Part shown: positions 36,811-52,775 of the stretch, one piece after another
How the letters are laid out: every line of letters starts with the position of its first letter
How positions within the stretch are numbered: position 1 is the stretch's first letter
Origin: Zychaea mexicana
Lineage: Eukaryota > Mucoromycota > Mucoromycetes > Mucorales > Lichtheimiaceae
NCBI RefSeq assembly: GCF_025766255.1
Contig: NW_026516665.1
Coordinates: forward strand, 186,001-250,000
DNA: 64,000 nt
Direction: 5' to 3'
Notes under the pieces: generated by a model
Databases searched by the model: none
Told to the model about the DNA's origin: nothing
What the model saw: the letters and a program-made list of their open reading frames with translations, nothing else
Translations under genes and position numbers: made by a program

Positions 36811-38129
36811 ATGTATACCATCAACGATCCTGTGAAGCATTTGCTTGCCCTACTAAAGCCCTCTGAAGCAGCTGATGAGAACATCACCCGCAGTTTATTT
36901 TTTGGTGTAATCATAAGTCTACTCCCCCAAGTGATTCAAGTAGATAGTGAGACTTTGTTTGTGTGATTGTCCATTGCCTTGATAAAAGGAAGCCACAATT
37001 ATCAGTTGCCATTGTTTACACTTAACTGTATATACCTCGTCGTTACATTTACAATGAGCGTAGCCAGCGCGCACGGCTAGCAAAAGCCGGCAAACAAAAA
37101 GATTAATCAAGCATATTCCCTGCTCCAGCTACACTGTAATGAAGTAAATGGGTGGTTACCACAACGAATTTAATGCTACGTATATTTGATAAGTAGCAAC
37201 AACGAGAGGTATAATATTCTCGCAGTATGCTACATACGCATGCAGTGAACTGTTGAGAGGATGATCATCTCGTTGCATTATTAAAATAGAGCAAAAGAAA
37301 GATAATGAACAGCAGAATTCACCATCTTTCGACTAGCTTGTTCCACATATATAGAGGCTTTTACTTTCTTATGACGCTCCCGTTGCTGTTTTTCCTTTTC
37401 ATTACTTCTATTTTCACTAGCACACATTTCCAACCCCAGCATATACATAAAATCGTATTGTATAGTACCATCCTATTCCCAGCTATGTGTGATAATTGGA
37501 GGCCACTTACAATCTATGTTGTCCATTGAATTCGTTGGTTCGCCGTCAATTCCATGTTCAACTATCTCCACGATTTATCCACTCCTCTGTGCACTGAAGA
37601 AACCGATACAGCAACAATGGTACGACAAATTCCGCCTCTCGAGCCCTTTCGATATCCAGCGACACACCTATTCAGGTTTCCAAAAGACAGGCTATAATGT
37701 TGCGAAGCCATCGGCGTATGGCAACGTCTTCTCAATGAATTGCGATCCTTCACAAGCATAGTAGCCAATTCAAAAAAAATTTGCTGTGCTGTTATCCAGA
37801 CATCGACTTAGAACGAGCAGCAGTAGAAAAACTACTACATTGCATCGATGAAATTTTAAGCTGTATCGAAGCGATGCAGGATCTAGTTAATCGAGCAGCA
37901 TTTGAAAAAAGATACAAACTTGTTTGGATCAGCTCAAAAACAAAGGGGAAGACATAAAAAAAGAGAGAACGTCAATGAAGAAGACGAGAACAAGAACGTT
38001 AACGATCGCGAGGAGGAAAATGGAAGCAAAGATAACAGTGAAGAAGATGGAAAAGAAATTGACAACAACCACGAGCTGAAAAAAAAGGGTGTGCCGACCG
38101 TGCAGGAAATCAGACAAACTAGAATATGA
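36811..38129 (+). pseudogene. Fragmented coding tract, unrecognised
   Basis: Protein-like pieces on the plus strand that do not join into one frame. 36811-36966 starts with ATG and reads MYTINDPVKHLLALLKPSEA followed by a hydrophobic segment, ending at TGA. Around 37557-37800 comes a frame with PLEPFRYPATHLFRFP, broken by a TAA at about 37693. From about 37797 to 37956 another frame reads DIDLERAAVEKLLHCIDEIL and AFEKRYKLVW. A shifted frame (37902-38129) then reads as a Glu/Lys/Asn-rich tail. The two frame changes and one stop suggest a decayed gene, although missed introns could account for part of it. I do not recognise the family. Confidence 0.35.
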
Positions 38130-38476
38130 CAAATTGGATCAAGGCACATGAACGACGTCGCCCATCAAGATCATAATTTTATTGAAAGTCAGATAAGTGA
38201 AGGGAAGCAGGCATAGAATAAAGGGACTCGAGAGAATTAATTATAAGTGCAATAAATGCAGCAGTGTATGTTTTGTTAGCGAACAAAAAAAAGCATTAAT
38301 TGTGATAATTGTCTACATCTCTCCTCTTTGATCCACACTTTTTTCTGCCGTATATCACCACTAAATAGCTAGGTATACATTTTGCAGTAAGTCATTAGAC
38401 TATAAGCAGCCATGGGATGTACATAGTGCAAAATGGTGGAAATCCCCGACTCCATTTTTCCCGCAGTAATAGCATT
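38130..38476. other. Intergenic
   Basis: 347 bp, A/T-rich, no coding signal seen. Confidence 0.4.
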
Positions 38477-38654
38477 ATGCAGCATATTGAACTTCGGTGC
38501 GCAGTCGCGCTTATTTCACTTGTACTTGCCAACCTCTTCTTCCATTCTCCAACGAGTAACGCTATAACGTGGAATATTGAGCAGAACACCTTAACAGAGC
38601 TTGAGCTCAACGCCCCCCTTAACAACCCATCTCTCAACGCAATCTGGGATACAG
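38477..38654 (+). CDS. Possible first exon of a secreted or anchored protein
   Basis: ATG at 38477 opens a frame beginning MQHIELRCAVALISLVLANL, which resembles a signal peptide, then TWNIEQNTLTELELNAP, and runs to ACAG/GTATCA, a plausible donor at 38655. I could not identify a downstream exon in frame. It could also be a fragment of the neighbouring broken tracts. Confidence 0.22.
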
Positions 38655-38962
38655 GTATCATACTTTTCAGCCATTGATTACGAAATACATGCACATAATT
38701 ACGCGTCTTTTTCTACCTTGTAAGATTTTAGAACTAGACAATGCAACAGTAGTTAATACTTTTAACCATTTCATTCTCGGACAAGAATGTAGTATAATTT
38801 GTGGAAGGTGCTGAATATCTTAATTTAGAAAGAAACGAACGAACAAGTATTTAGACCACTATTGTGGTTGAATTCACTACGCCGAGTATGAATCAAAGTA
38901 CATTGTTTAATCGAACAGTAAAGTAACCACAGAACACAATGCTTATGTTACTGTTCATAATA
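38655..38962. other. Intergenic
   Basis: 308 bp, A/T-rich, between the possible signal-peptide exon and the Ser/Thr/Gln-rich tract. No coding signal seen. Confidence 0.35.
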
Positions 38963-40206
38963 TGATAGACACATCATTTTCCTCGCCTTCGATTGGAGAT
39001 GCTCCTGCTTCTTCTACTACTGCCGCTGTGGCCCAAACAGAAGAAGAGCCAACAGCAACAACAGCATCAACGGATCGTGTAGGCCAGAAGCACGCTCGCC
39101 AGGCCGAAGTTCCGGAACATACAGACGGCTCTAATGACAATGGCGCCAATATGGGCCAATCAGAAAACCAAAGCACAGGCAAGTCAGGGCAGCAAATATT
39201 ATTGATTTTTTCTGCTGTTATGGTGATAGACACATACTAACATTTACAGCATCTTTTTTAATGCTCTTAGTATGTTTATTGGAGGGAAAACCCCAAAACG
39301 AATGGAAACGGAAGACTCAGCGACATTTTTTTCGAACCAGCAAGGGCAACAACAACAACTAGCAGCTCAAGAAACAACGAGTGCACCTGTGGTGAAGAAG
39401 AACGCACCGAGAATGCTTATGAAAGTAAGTCTGGAAGGTGTATATTTCGATCGATATAAAAAGCCATTATGTGATGCTTATCCTGATATAATACTACCAC
39501 AGGCAATTCTTCCATCGAGTCATCATCAACGTCACATGAAACACACACCCTACTGCAATCGATACCTCAGGAACTCAACTAAGTGCGCAACGAGCACTAA
39601 ACGAACAATCATCACCATCAGCATCCCTGCCACTAGTCAGAAAGCGTGCTCTAGAGAATGACAGTGATGAAAGTGAAAAATCAAGCACTGGTAATACTAG
39701 GCAACAAATGTCTCCTGAACTTTTAAGCTACTATGAACTTGGATACATACTAACAATAGAGTTCTCTTTGTGGCTATCATTAGAATCGACGCCTGAGCAG
39801 GCATCGCCGAAGCGTACGAGAACAAGTGAAGTTCCAATTTCATTATCAATACATAGAGAACAGCAGCAGTAGCAACAACCGCAAACCACAGCCATCAAGG
39901 AGGTCGGCAACAACCTCCACAAAAGCAAAATCAAGCTTCTGTAGGATCATCATTACAACGTTAGGAGCAACAGCCTCGACAAAGACGACAACAGCAAAAT
40001 CAAACCTTTTGTTGCTGTTCTGCTGTATATACTTATCGATTTTTCCGCTGCATCATCCTGTTATCTCAACAGCTTCTTTCGGATCTTCTTCCTTCCATGC
40101 TTCTGCTTCCTAGATGAACAAACGGACGACAATAACGTTAGTACTGATACCTTATCATCTTTAAGTAAAAAATTGAGCATCCGATATAATGACAGAGATT
40201 CACAGG
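38963..40206 (+). pseudogene. Ser/Thr/Gln-rich fragmented tract, gene or pseudogene
   Basis: Several plus-strand segments have low-complexity, disordered-protein character: an ATG frame at 38963-39185 (SSTTAAVAQTEEEPTATTAS), one at 39271-39423 (GGKTPKRMETEDSATFF and a Gln run) ending at a GTAAGT donor, one at about 39565-39693 (LPLVRKRALENDSDESEKSS), one at about 39783-39868 (TPEQASPKRTRTSEVPISLS), and one at 40114-40206 (TDTLSSLSKKLSIRYNDRD) between TAG acceptor-like and CAG/GTACAT donor-like sites. Basic clusters could be nuclear localisation signals. Not all junctions keep frame, and stops fall between pieces. It may be a real fast-evolving nuclear protein gene that I cannot splice, or a decaying one. 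Confidence 0.3.
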
Positions 40207-40560
40207 TACATTAAACGAAATGAGCCGAGAAGAAGGGTGATGATGCGAGAGAAATCTCTTACTAGCTGTCGGTGTATGTGTCTCATCATTGCATTTCTAT
40301 CATCTATGTCTGCTTGACGTTCCATTCTATTTCTTAGCCAAGTAGTGATGGCAAAAGACATATTCACTATGTACTAATGGATTAACGAAAATAACACTTG
40401 GTGTTGTATATGAGCTCTGATATCATCGTTGTCATAAAACAATCCATACGGATCAGAAAGAAATTGACGTGTGAAAGTCATATTATGATGTAGAGCAGTG
40501 TACAATCTATTATGACGTGGACAAGGGCTTTATAGCTCGGCAACAACATGGCGAAGGGCT

Positions 40561-40910
40561 TATTATGTATACCTTTCCATGATAAGAAATAGATGTATGG
40601 TGGGCGTTAATTGATTGCTAGTAATGTAAGTAACAAGGTGGTGCGCGGCCTTCTTACGGATAAGTATCAGATAGCAATCATTGAGTGCTGTATATATTTT
40701 GTGATCGCTTGTTTCGAGCAACTTTATCACGGGCACAAAAGCATGAGACTCACGCATCAAGGTGGCTCGATTGTGAAATTGTCTGGCTGGCCCCGTGAGA
40801 AACTTTATGCTGATCGGAAGAAAGACCGTGCTCATACACCCCCTCACGATGTTTATGAAGTTCGCTTGGAGATCATCAACAGGTACGCGCTTATCGCTTC
40901 ATTATGCTAA
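40561..40910 (+). other. Isolated open frame, possibly coding
   Basis: An open frame here ends near 40910 and contains IVKLSGWPREKLYADRKKDR and HDVYEVRLEIINR just before a GTACGC donor-like site at 40881. It might be an internal exon of the preceding broken tract. No family recognised. Confidence 0.2.
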
Positions 40911-43087
<2,177 letters not shown>

Positions 43088-43730
43088 GTTTCGATCAAAT
43101 CTGTTGCTCTACTCAGTGGTAATCAGTCGAAACAACACCCATATCCAACATATTCCGCAAACAAAAAGAAAGTAGCCCCTCTTCAAACTCTTACACATAC
43201 GACATATATGTAAAACACATAACTCTTTGTTCTTTGTACATAAAAATTATCGATTTTGTCTCTCTTGTAGTTGGTTTCTTCAAAGAAAAAGTAATTGTAT
43301 GCAAACTTCGCAATCCATTATTATCCATGCATGCTTCGTATGTGCTCTAAGGCCACTACATCCCGAGCAACACTGTCGGATATAGCGCCGTGCACATTGA
43401 CTGTATGTCTGTGGATGCTGGGGTATAGAAAATCGTATATTGCTTCGTAAGACACAATGATGATGCCCTTGTAGGTGAGAAACGAAAAGATTCTGCAGGG
43501 AGTCGCCTACTGACGGTAATGCCAATGGCAGTGCCTCAGTATGAGCACGAGCTGCTCTTGTGTATGTAAACATATAACTGTTGTTTTGTAAACAAGAAAG
43601 CTCGTTGTCTCAGCATAACACCAAGTAGCATTTATTCCCTTGATCTACTTGCTGAGATTGGTTTTTTCCCTCTACGCGCTACGCGCCTGACTCTCAGCCA
43701 TTCTTTTTGACATTCCTTTTGATATACAAA
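43088..43730. other. Intergenic between saccharopine dehydrogenase and the WD40 gene
   Basis: 643 bp in tandem orientation. No coding signal; it must hold the LYS1 3' end and the WD40 gene promoter. Confidence 0.5.
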
Positions 43731-45718
<1,988 letters not shown>

Positions 45719-45931
45719 AAAAGTTCGTCCAAAAGCGGAGATTGCTTCTTCCCACAAAAAAAATGTATAAATTTATCCTCAATTTTTCCAAGCATATCTT
45801 GATCTTCTTTATCTTGTCTCATAATTTTTCTTTATCTACCATCTGCAAAGATAAACGAAACCGCTCCCATTACAAACAACACTTATCATAAAGACATTTA
45901 TTCTTCATTTACTGTCACCTACCACATAACC

Positions 45932-46466
45932 ATGAGCGATCTTAACTGGTGCACCTATTGTGATAATGCCATTGACGGCCACTCGGTATGAGAGCTTTTC
46001 CATCATTACATAATTATATCCACTTGGTTGATAATGCAAGATGGCTTACTAATGAATATTATGCTACATATGACTGTTACAGGACTCACTCTATTGTTCT
46101 GATGAATGTCTACGAGCTGATGCATTGAACCATCATCCACTACTTGGTTACGACTATGCAGAATTGAAAAACTTTCCACGACCCTCCTCACCAACATCAT
46201 CCTCGTCATCATCGTGCACATTATCATCTACAACACCTTCCGCAGCGACTACTCCCACAATGTCGTCACCATCTTCTTCTTACTCAGAATACGACACATC
46301 GTCCACAGTATATCTTTTATCTCCACCGCCTTCTCCCGTATCCAGTTACGGCAGTGACAAGGATTATACCGCCATGATTTCAAGCTTATACTCTGTCGAT
46401 CGAACAAATAAGCAGCAAAAACAAAAGCAACAACATGCTACCACAAACAGCATATTTTACATCTAA
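45932..46466 (+). CDS. ECL1-family (extender of chronological lifespan) zinc protein
   Basis: Two exons, 45932-45985 and 46083-46466; 438 nt, 145 aa. The N terminus carries the family motif: DLNWCTYCDNAIDGHSDSLY followed by CSDECLRAD, four Cys arranged C-x2-C and C-x3-C like fission-yeast Ecl1. The rest is a Ser/Thr/Pro-rich disordered region with PPSPVSSYGSDKDYTAMISS and a Lys/Gln-rich end. Ecl1-type proteins are small factors linked to lifespan and to sulphur, zinc and amino-acid starvation responses; the molecular role is poorly known. The intron falls exactly between the two Cys pairs. The gene is 213 bp downstream of the WD40 gene, same strand. Confidence 0.85.
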
Positions 46467-49400
46467 AGACACCTCATCATTATCATACAGCATCATCATC
46501 ACTTGCCTTCATTTGTTTAAAGATATTTATCTCTCTTGCATCTCCCAAAAACCGACGAAAACCTAGTTTCACTTATCTGATCCCTTCCTCTGTATCTACG
46601 TCTTTTACCAACACCTCCACCCACTCCTCTTTCTTATTTTTACGCCAATTGTGTATATTTTCCATGTCACCCCATTCCGCAATACCCCGCTAAAAGAATA
46701 AAATTATCAGATCCTTAAAATTTTTTATCAGATGCTTTTCTTTTTGTTCTTCCTCTCTCTTTTCGTACACCGCGGATAATTTTTTTATCTTGATCTCTCG
46801 CATTCTCACTTTATGCACTGGTAATCCAAAAGCATGCGTTTTGATTATCTAGATTTTAAAGCTCTTTTTGACATTAAGATAATCTCCCCGGATTCCTGCT
46901 AAACTTCATAAATGCAGCGATCGTCATCATCAAGTTATGTTCGTCTTTTTGCCGCTACAATGATAGGCCACGTTATGCTATAGTACTAGACTACTATTAT
47001 AATGACGAGATAATAAGCTACTACTACAGCACTTCTTATTGACGCTTGCTTTCAGGAATCCGCTATGTTTGTACATACATACATGTGAACAGCTTCTTGT
47101 TACCACATAATGCTTATGTTTTTGGCTTGTATTCGCGATACTTAAAATGACGATCGTTGTCACCATCATACTATAATGTCCTGTATGATATACGTACGTC
47201 ATTTACGTCAAATCTTGATCTGTATATTTTTTGAAAAAAAGAGTGTTAAGATCAATGGCGATCCAGCATCCGCATTTGTGAAACACACGAGATGTTTATG
47301 ATATAAGTATAGCCAGCTCGCAAACTATGATGATTATTTTTCTAACTAGCGACCTTTAGTAGTACATTAAACCTTTGGCTCATATTCTCCGTTCTACATT
47401 TGATTTAATGCGCATGTCACAGCCGCGATGGTGACTCATTAATCTGATAGGAGACATGTATACAACTATTGTTAGTAAGGTAGTTGGTGCTACCAATGTT
47501 TTACACGATGATAATGGCTAATACCATTAATGCGGTGGTTTTTGGCAGTTACGATCATGGGGTGGGTTATTAAAGTTCAACATGATCGAAGGATAGAGAA
47601 GTGGCAGCGAATACATTGTAAAGAATTTCTGCATGCTGTTTGCGTCCCTAGGAAGTGAGAAACTCGTAGTGCAATAAAACAACATAAAATTCGGTTTTAT
47701 AATGTGACATAAAAGTCCTTTTTAATTATAGCTGCTATATGCTATATGTTCTTCATATGCTAAGCAAGTGAGAATACATGAAGTAAGCACGTTGTAGAAA
47801 GAAAATGGTCAACTGAAGCTGAAGGATACATATCAGGCAGAAGGAGAAACGATGCTCTCCCATGTGGTAAGTAGTCTTTTTCTTCCCGACACTACACTGC
47901 ACTAATCAATGGATGACATTTAATGGATCCACCCTATGTCACATGTACATTATGCCTTTAAAACCTGGTGTATATTACACATACGCTCTGCCTGTGCCAC
48001 ATTATGATAACCTAAATAACCAGAGCGACACATATATACATACATATATTGAGCGATTCACTATCCGATTAGTTGACGTATTCCTTTTCTTGTTCCCCTG
48101 TACAATAATTGCCTCACTTTTAGTGTTTGCCGGTATAACTAGCCTATTGGTGGGTATTTTTGAGCTAGGCATACAATGTTGTTGTGGTTAATGTGTCCGA
48201 TGCTCTATTCACTACACAGAATCAATGCCTATATGATATCATTTACAGTACATCGTCATTGTTGTGATTGCTACCGCCGGCAATAGTAATTTATTTGAAA
48301 ATTCTGTTACGCTTTCTAAGGAGATGAAAAACAAGTGTACTACATGCGGTTCCATACACACTGCGATATTAAATGAAAACAGGGAGAAATCTAATGCTCT
48401 TAATGTTTCGATGATAATGCGTCGCTGGTACACTATTTTCTTCTTTGGGAAGGTTTGACAGTGTAGGGGACCAGTTGCAGCACTAACTACTAAACCTGTC
48501 TTAACTACCTCGGGCTTTGTCAATATAATATCTGATGCAACACAATCCTGGTTCCCAAGACCATAAAGATCATATTTATCTTGTAAGCTTGTGCTACAGT
48601 CCCAGCATGTAAACAATAATGCAGTCTAGTTCGCACTGTAGCTTTTTTATGACGTTTTTCTGGGAGCAGCAGTGATCTTAACCTTAAATAAATATGTGTA
48701 AATCTGTAGAATAAGTATTTTTAAATTGTAAATGTAGGTGCGTTTGTGTGATGAGGAAAAGAGTGTGGACATGTATTAGTGATATAATCCTACGCGCCGT
48801 CATTGTCGTCGTCATTCACGTTGTGGATAGGGTTATAAATAAGAGCATACTTTGTCGGCTTAACTCTTTCTCTTACTATATGTGCGCTGACTTCTTATTG
48901 TGCGTCACTTGGTCGAATGTTGATATATCCGGGGAAGGAGAAAGGCTGGTGCCACATCTGTTTTCGTTATATACACGTTTTAAAAAGCAGAAGACTTCGA
49001 GACGATTTTAACTGTTGGTAAGAAGTGTGCACCTGTGTAAAACTCGTATCATTTGAAGTCCTTCTCTTTTACCAAGAAAACAGATAGATAGAGCCCTGTC
49101 CACCCGCATACAAGAAGAGCCTCGCTTTCTTCCCGTCTGACACGAGCGCGTGATAGACTAAGAAGTAGTCCGTCTATGATGTGTGTAAACTAAAGTTCAT
49201 ATGCAAACTAACGAGTGCGTGCTAGCTTCTAAACTTCTCATTTTGCTGACCCTTGTTGCTATTTTAACTTCGTTAAATTGACCAGTATACAGTGTGCTAC
49301 TTTATTCGGTAATTGAGATTGACTATCTTCTCATACTAAAAGCGCTCTTAGCTGACAACTTAGTAATAAGTTTTACACTCTTTTATAAACACGAAAGAAT

Positions 49401-51576
49401 GATGAACATGACTTGAGTGATAATTCTGTTAGCAGCAGCAGGAGTGGTAAGTAGTGGAACAGTAGCGTTTCGTCGACCTTAAATAAATCCTAAGCTATTA
49501 TACTTACCATTACCACCATTGGAGTAAATTGCTGATGACTGAAGAAATTGAACTGAGATGAACACTCCCTATGCGAAGAAGGATCCCATGGTCCCCAGCA
49601 TTTTAACGACCATATGTCTCTAGTCCTAAAATGCCAATTCAAAGCAAACCACGGCTATGCTCCCATGATGGCTTGGTGTAACCCAGCTCGGAAGTCTAAA
49701 TCTCACCGAGCGACGATAGATAAAGAATCTGCAAAAGACAAAAGAAAAAAGATGCATAATAGAATGCGTAGCGGCGGAGTGCTGTTGACTTACAAAAATG
49801 TCAGTCCAAAGTAATTAATCATCTCGAGCTTGCATTGTTTTTGCTCACTCTCACATAAAAACTCGTCTTGGTTACGCATGCATTACATATTTCGCCAATT
49901 TGGAGATGGCGAACAAAAACATAACTATGAATGCATTATGCAGACGAAAAGATATCATCAGAGTGAAGACAGACCAACAAGCTGAGAATTTGTTAATGGG
50001 ATAAAAAGAAAGTTTGATAGAGGCAGTTCACGGTAACCACCCTACCCCAACTATACCATCACTACTACCGTCATAGTTGTAAGATTGATGAGGCACCATG
50101 GCTGCGCATTTTCTTTCTTTTTCTTTTTCCCCCAATAATTTTTGTTTCTCTCCTCACCTTCTCTTCCTTTCTTCGATAAGTGTTCAGAGGACCCCCTCTT
50201 TTCGGAAGGACCTTGGTTTCATGTTGGGCGTTTTTTTGTCCAGGTATTCATGGGTTCGTGGATCCTGTGACAACTTTAGGCGCAGATGCTCGCTTACTCA
50301 TTTGTACATGCTCGTGGATACTGGTTATACAGACGATGTGGTGCATATGCGATGGTAACTGCGGTGTGTTATCATCCGCATTATATTAAATCTAAGTAAC
50401 AATTAGAAAGAAAGGAAGCATCCAAAAGAAAAACGGCGTACTACCTGTATGTGTCATCATGCAACGTGGTCCTATGTACAGTATACATGTAAGTAGTCTC
50501 TGTTGTTATGTTGCTATGATATGATCAGATTTAGTATTGCTCTGATACAAGAGAAAAAATATATGTACTTTGTCGTCGCTCGGATGATTGTTGTTGTTTA
50601 TTGTTCTGGCGATCATGAAACTATTACGGTGCTTTCTTTGCTTTTGCTGCTGGTGGCGATCATTTTCGTTTGTTCAGAAGCATTATTATAAATGCACAGA
50701 TGTTTTTTAGTTCTGGAACCGACCTCGTACAAAGAAATTGAAAACGACAATCTATTTCTATTTTGATGCACCGGGAAAATGATAATTCAAAAAAAAATGC
50801 AAGGTATGAAGCCCCATCATCGCCTCGCATCAAGCAAAAACAGATGGACACGACTCCCCCGAGTCAAAAGGGCCACTAATAGTAAACAGCAGTCCATATC
50901 GTCAATACACTTCATTAGTGTTGTTGTTGTGTAATTACCATTGCAAGAAATTGTAAGATCTGTTGTTATGTTACCGTGCTGTTACGTACGTTGCTATGAT
51001 ACCGTCGTGAGGGTATAAAGAAAGGGTTGTTTACGTGTGGAGATTGATGAAATAAACGAATCTCCGGCAGCAGCAAAGTTGACAAGCAAAGGTTAAAAAA
51101 AAGAGGGCGTCTGTGCTAAACAAGAAGGTTTCGGGGATCGCTTCGTGATTTGGTGATTTGTGTTTCCAGACGGCTGAGTATGAGTGAGCAGTATGTGTGT
51201 GGCCTTTGCACAAATAACAGATACACGCACGCACACACAGGGAGAGGCCCATCAAGACGACTTTCCTACCAATCAAAGCGTGCCCCCGTGATGATGATGG
51301 GTTCTGCTTGTAACACACTGACATGGGTTCACACTCTATATTTTTTGCTGGTTGCCCAAAAGCAGAAGAGATGTATCATTATTGTTATGGAATAGCACAT
51401 AAAAAGAGTATTGGCACGCTCTTCCATTCACCCACTACACGGATTGTTGTGGGCGACGTGCGCGTGTGGTAGGCTGCTCGCTGGTCTCCCAATATATATT
51501 CTTGATGTTTTTGTGCCCTTCTTTCTTTCACTCTTCTTTCCACTATACTGCTTTTATATTCCTCCTTTTTCCCGAC
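46467..51576. other. 5.1-kb gene-poor region
   Basis: No confident gene. A hydrophobic frame at 47913-48191 (+), a frame at 48239-48616 (-), one at 48748-49011 (+) and a basic frame at 49614-49814 (+) were examined; none has a family motif or splice-linked partner. C/T-rich sequence near 46600-46680 is the ECL1-family gene 3' flank. Confidence 0.5.
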
Positions 51577-51702
51577 ATGTCCCAACGCACGCACACGGCA
51601 AAGTTCATCAACAAGGCTTACCCACATACAAACTACTGCCTGCTACACAAAATCTACTACTCTACGACGTGGTGTCCACACTGTGGCCATGATCTCAAGT
51701 GA
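51577..51702 (+). CDS. Possible 41-residue CPxCG zinc-ribbon microprotein
   Basis: ATG at 51577 opens a 42-codon frame ending in TGA at 51700. It is preceded by a strongly pyrimidine-rich leader (51520-51572) like those of real genes in this window. The protein ends TTWCPHCGHDLK, a C-x2-C knuckle as in zinc ribbons, with one further Cys and two His upstream (YCLLHK) that could complete a metal site. The composition is basic and protein-like, not low-complexity. No family is recognised and no intron is needed. It could also be the last exon of a longer gene. Support is the motif plus leader only. Confidence 0.33.
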   Translation: MSQRTHTAKFINKAYPHTNYCLLHKIYYSTTWCPHCGHDLK

Positions 51703-52775
51703 CGGTGACGATAAACTGAAGATATTGATGATGATGCAAAGAGAAAACAAAAAAATCAAAGAGGTTGGTTGCCTTACTAAAAGTAGAACATTCGCACGAC
51801 TCGAGATGCTAACACAAGAATTATTGTTGCTGGCCACATATATAATAGCTTAATATCACGAAGTACATTGAAACGACACACTGTTGTGGGACTGCTGGTC
51901 TACGGAATTCACTCGCAACAACGTGTACAGCTACTACTATTACCATTACTCGCCATCATGCTGCGCACTATATACTTACTCTCCTCCTCGCAAAGCTCCT
52001 CGTCATATACATTATCACGCCAACGAAAACAGCACAAATCATAACACAGTCGCCATCAAAATATTTGCATAACTTGTATTTACTCTTTACTACAACAAAC
52101 ATTCTCGAAAGGAAAAGACAGTTTCTTGCTGTGTAATTTACTTTTTTCTTCTCCCCTCTTAAAATTCTGGCAAGAAAAGCACTGCTCCAAGACATCTCTT
52201 TATAAATAACCTATTCGATAACCTCCAATCCATTATCCTCCCCTACCTCTTACTCTTTTCGTGTAAGGAAATCAACAACAAAAAAGAGCACTTCCTCGCT
52301 CCGCTCCGTTTGCTATTCCTGCTGCTGCAGCCCGTGTCTTTATAAATTTTGTTTTTATTTTTTTTTCGTGTCCAGCGAACAGTTTGGCACTTGACGATCC
52401 TGGCAAAAAAAAAGGTCTGGACTTTTTTGAAGAGTATATAGCACAAGGTTTTTGTTTATTTTTTTTCTTTTGCTTTGCATTGAATCCAGTATCCGAAGAA
52501 GAAAAAGCATACACCAATTTGCAGCACAATAGATCTCATGTTCTATTTGCTTTTTTTTTCTTGCTCCACATGATGGTCCCGGTGCTAAGGTATCAATACT
52601 AGGCTGTTGAGGCAGAATTTGGTCATTACTATAACGCCAGAGAGATAAAAAGCCTGGTAATTACGGTAAGCTGCACAGCAGCGGATGATCTAATTTCTTT
52701 TCGTTGTTTTGAATGCTCTGTACAAGTAATAACGTGCTGTAAAACAACAAACTTCTTTGTTCAATAATAGGTTTT
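51703..52775. other. 1.1-kb intergenic region
   Basis: No convincing gene. T-rich runs near 52345 and 52455-52470, pyrimidine-rich 52130-52260. Confidence 0.5.

Noticed and set aside
40561..40850. Transposase-like reading of the open frames here
   Set aside because: No DDE or reverse-transcriptase motif, no terminal repeats and no target-site duplication were seen.
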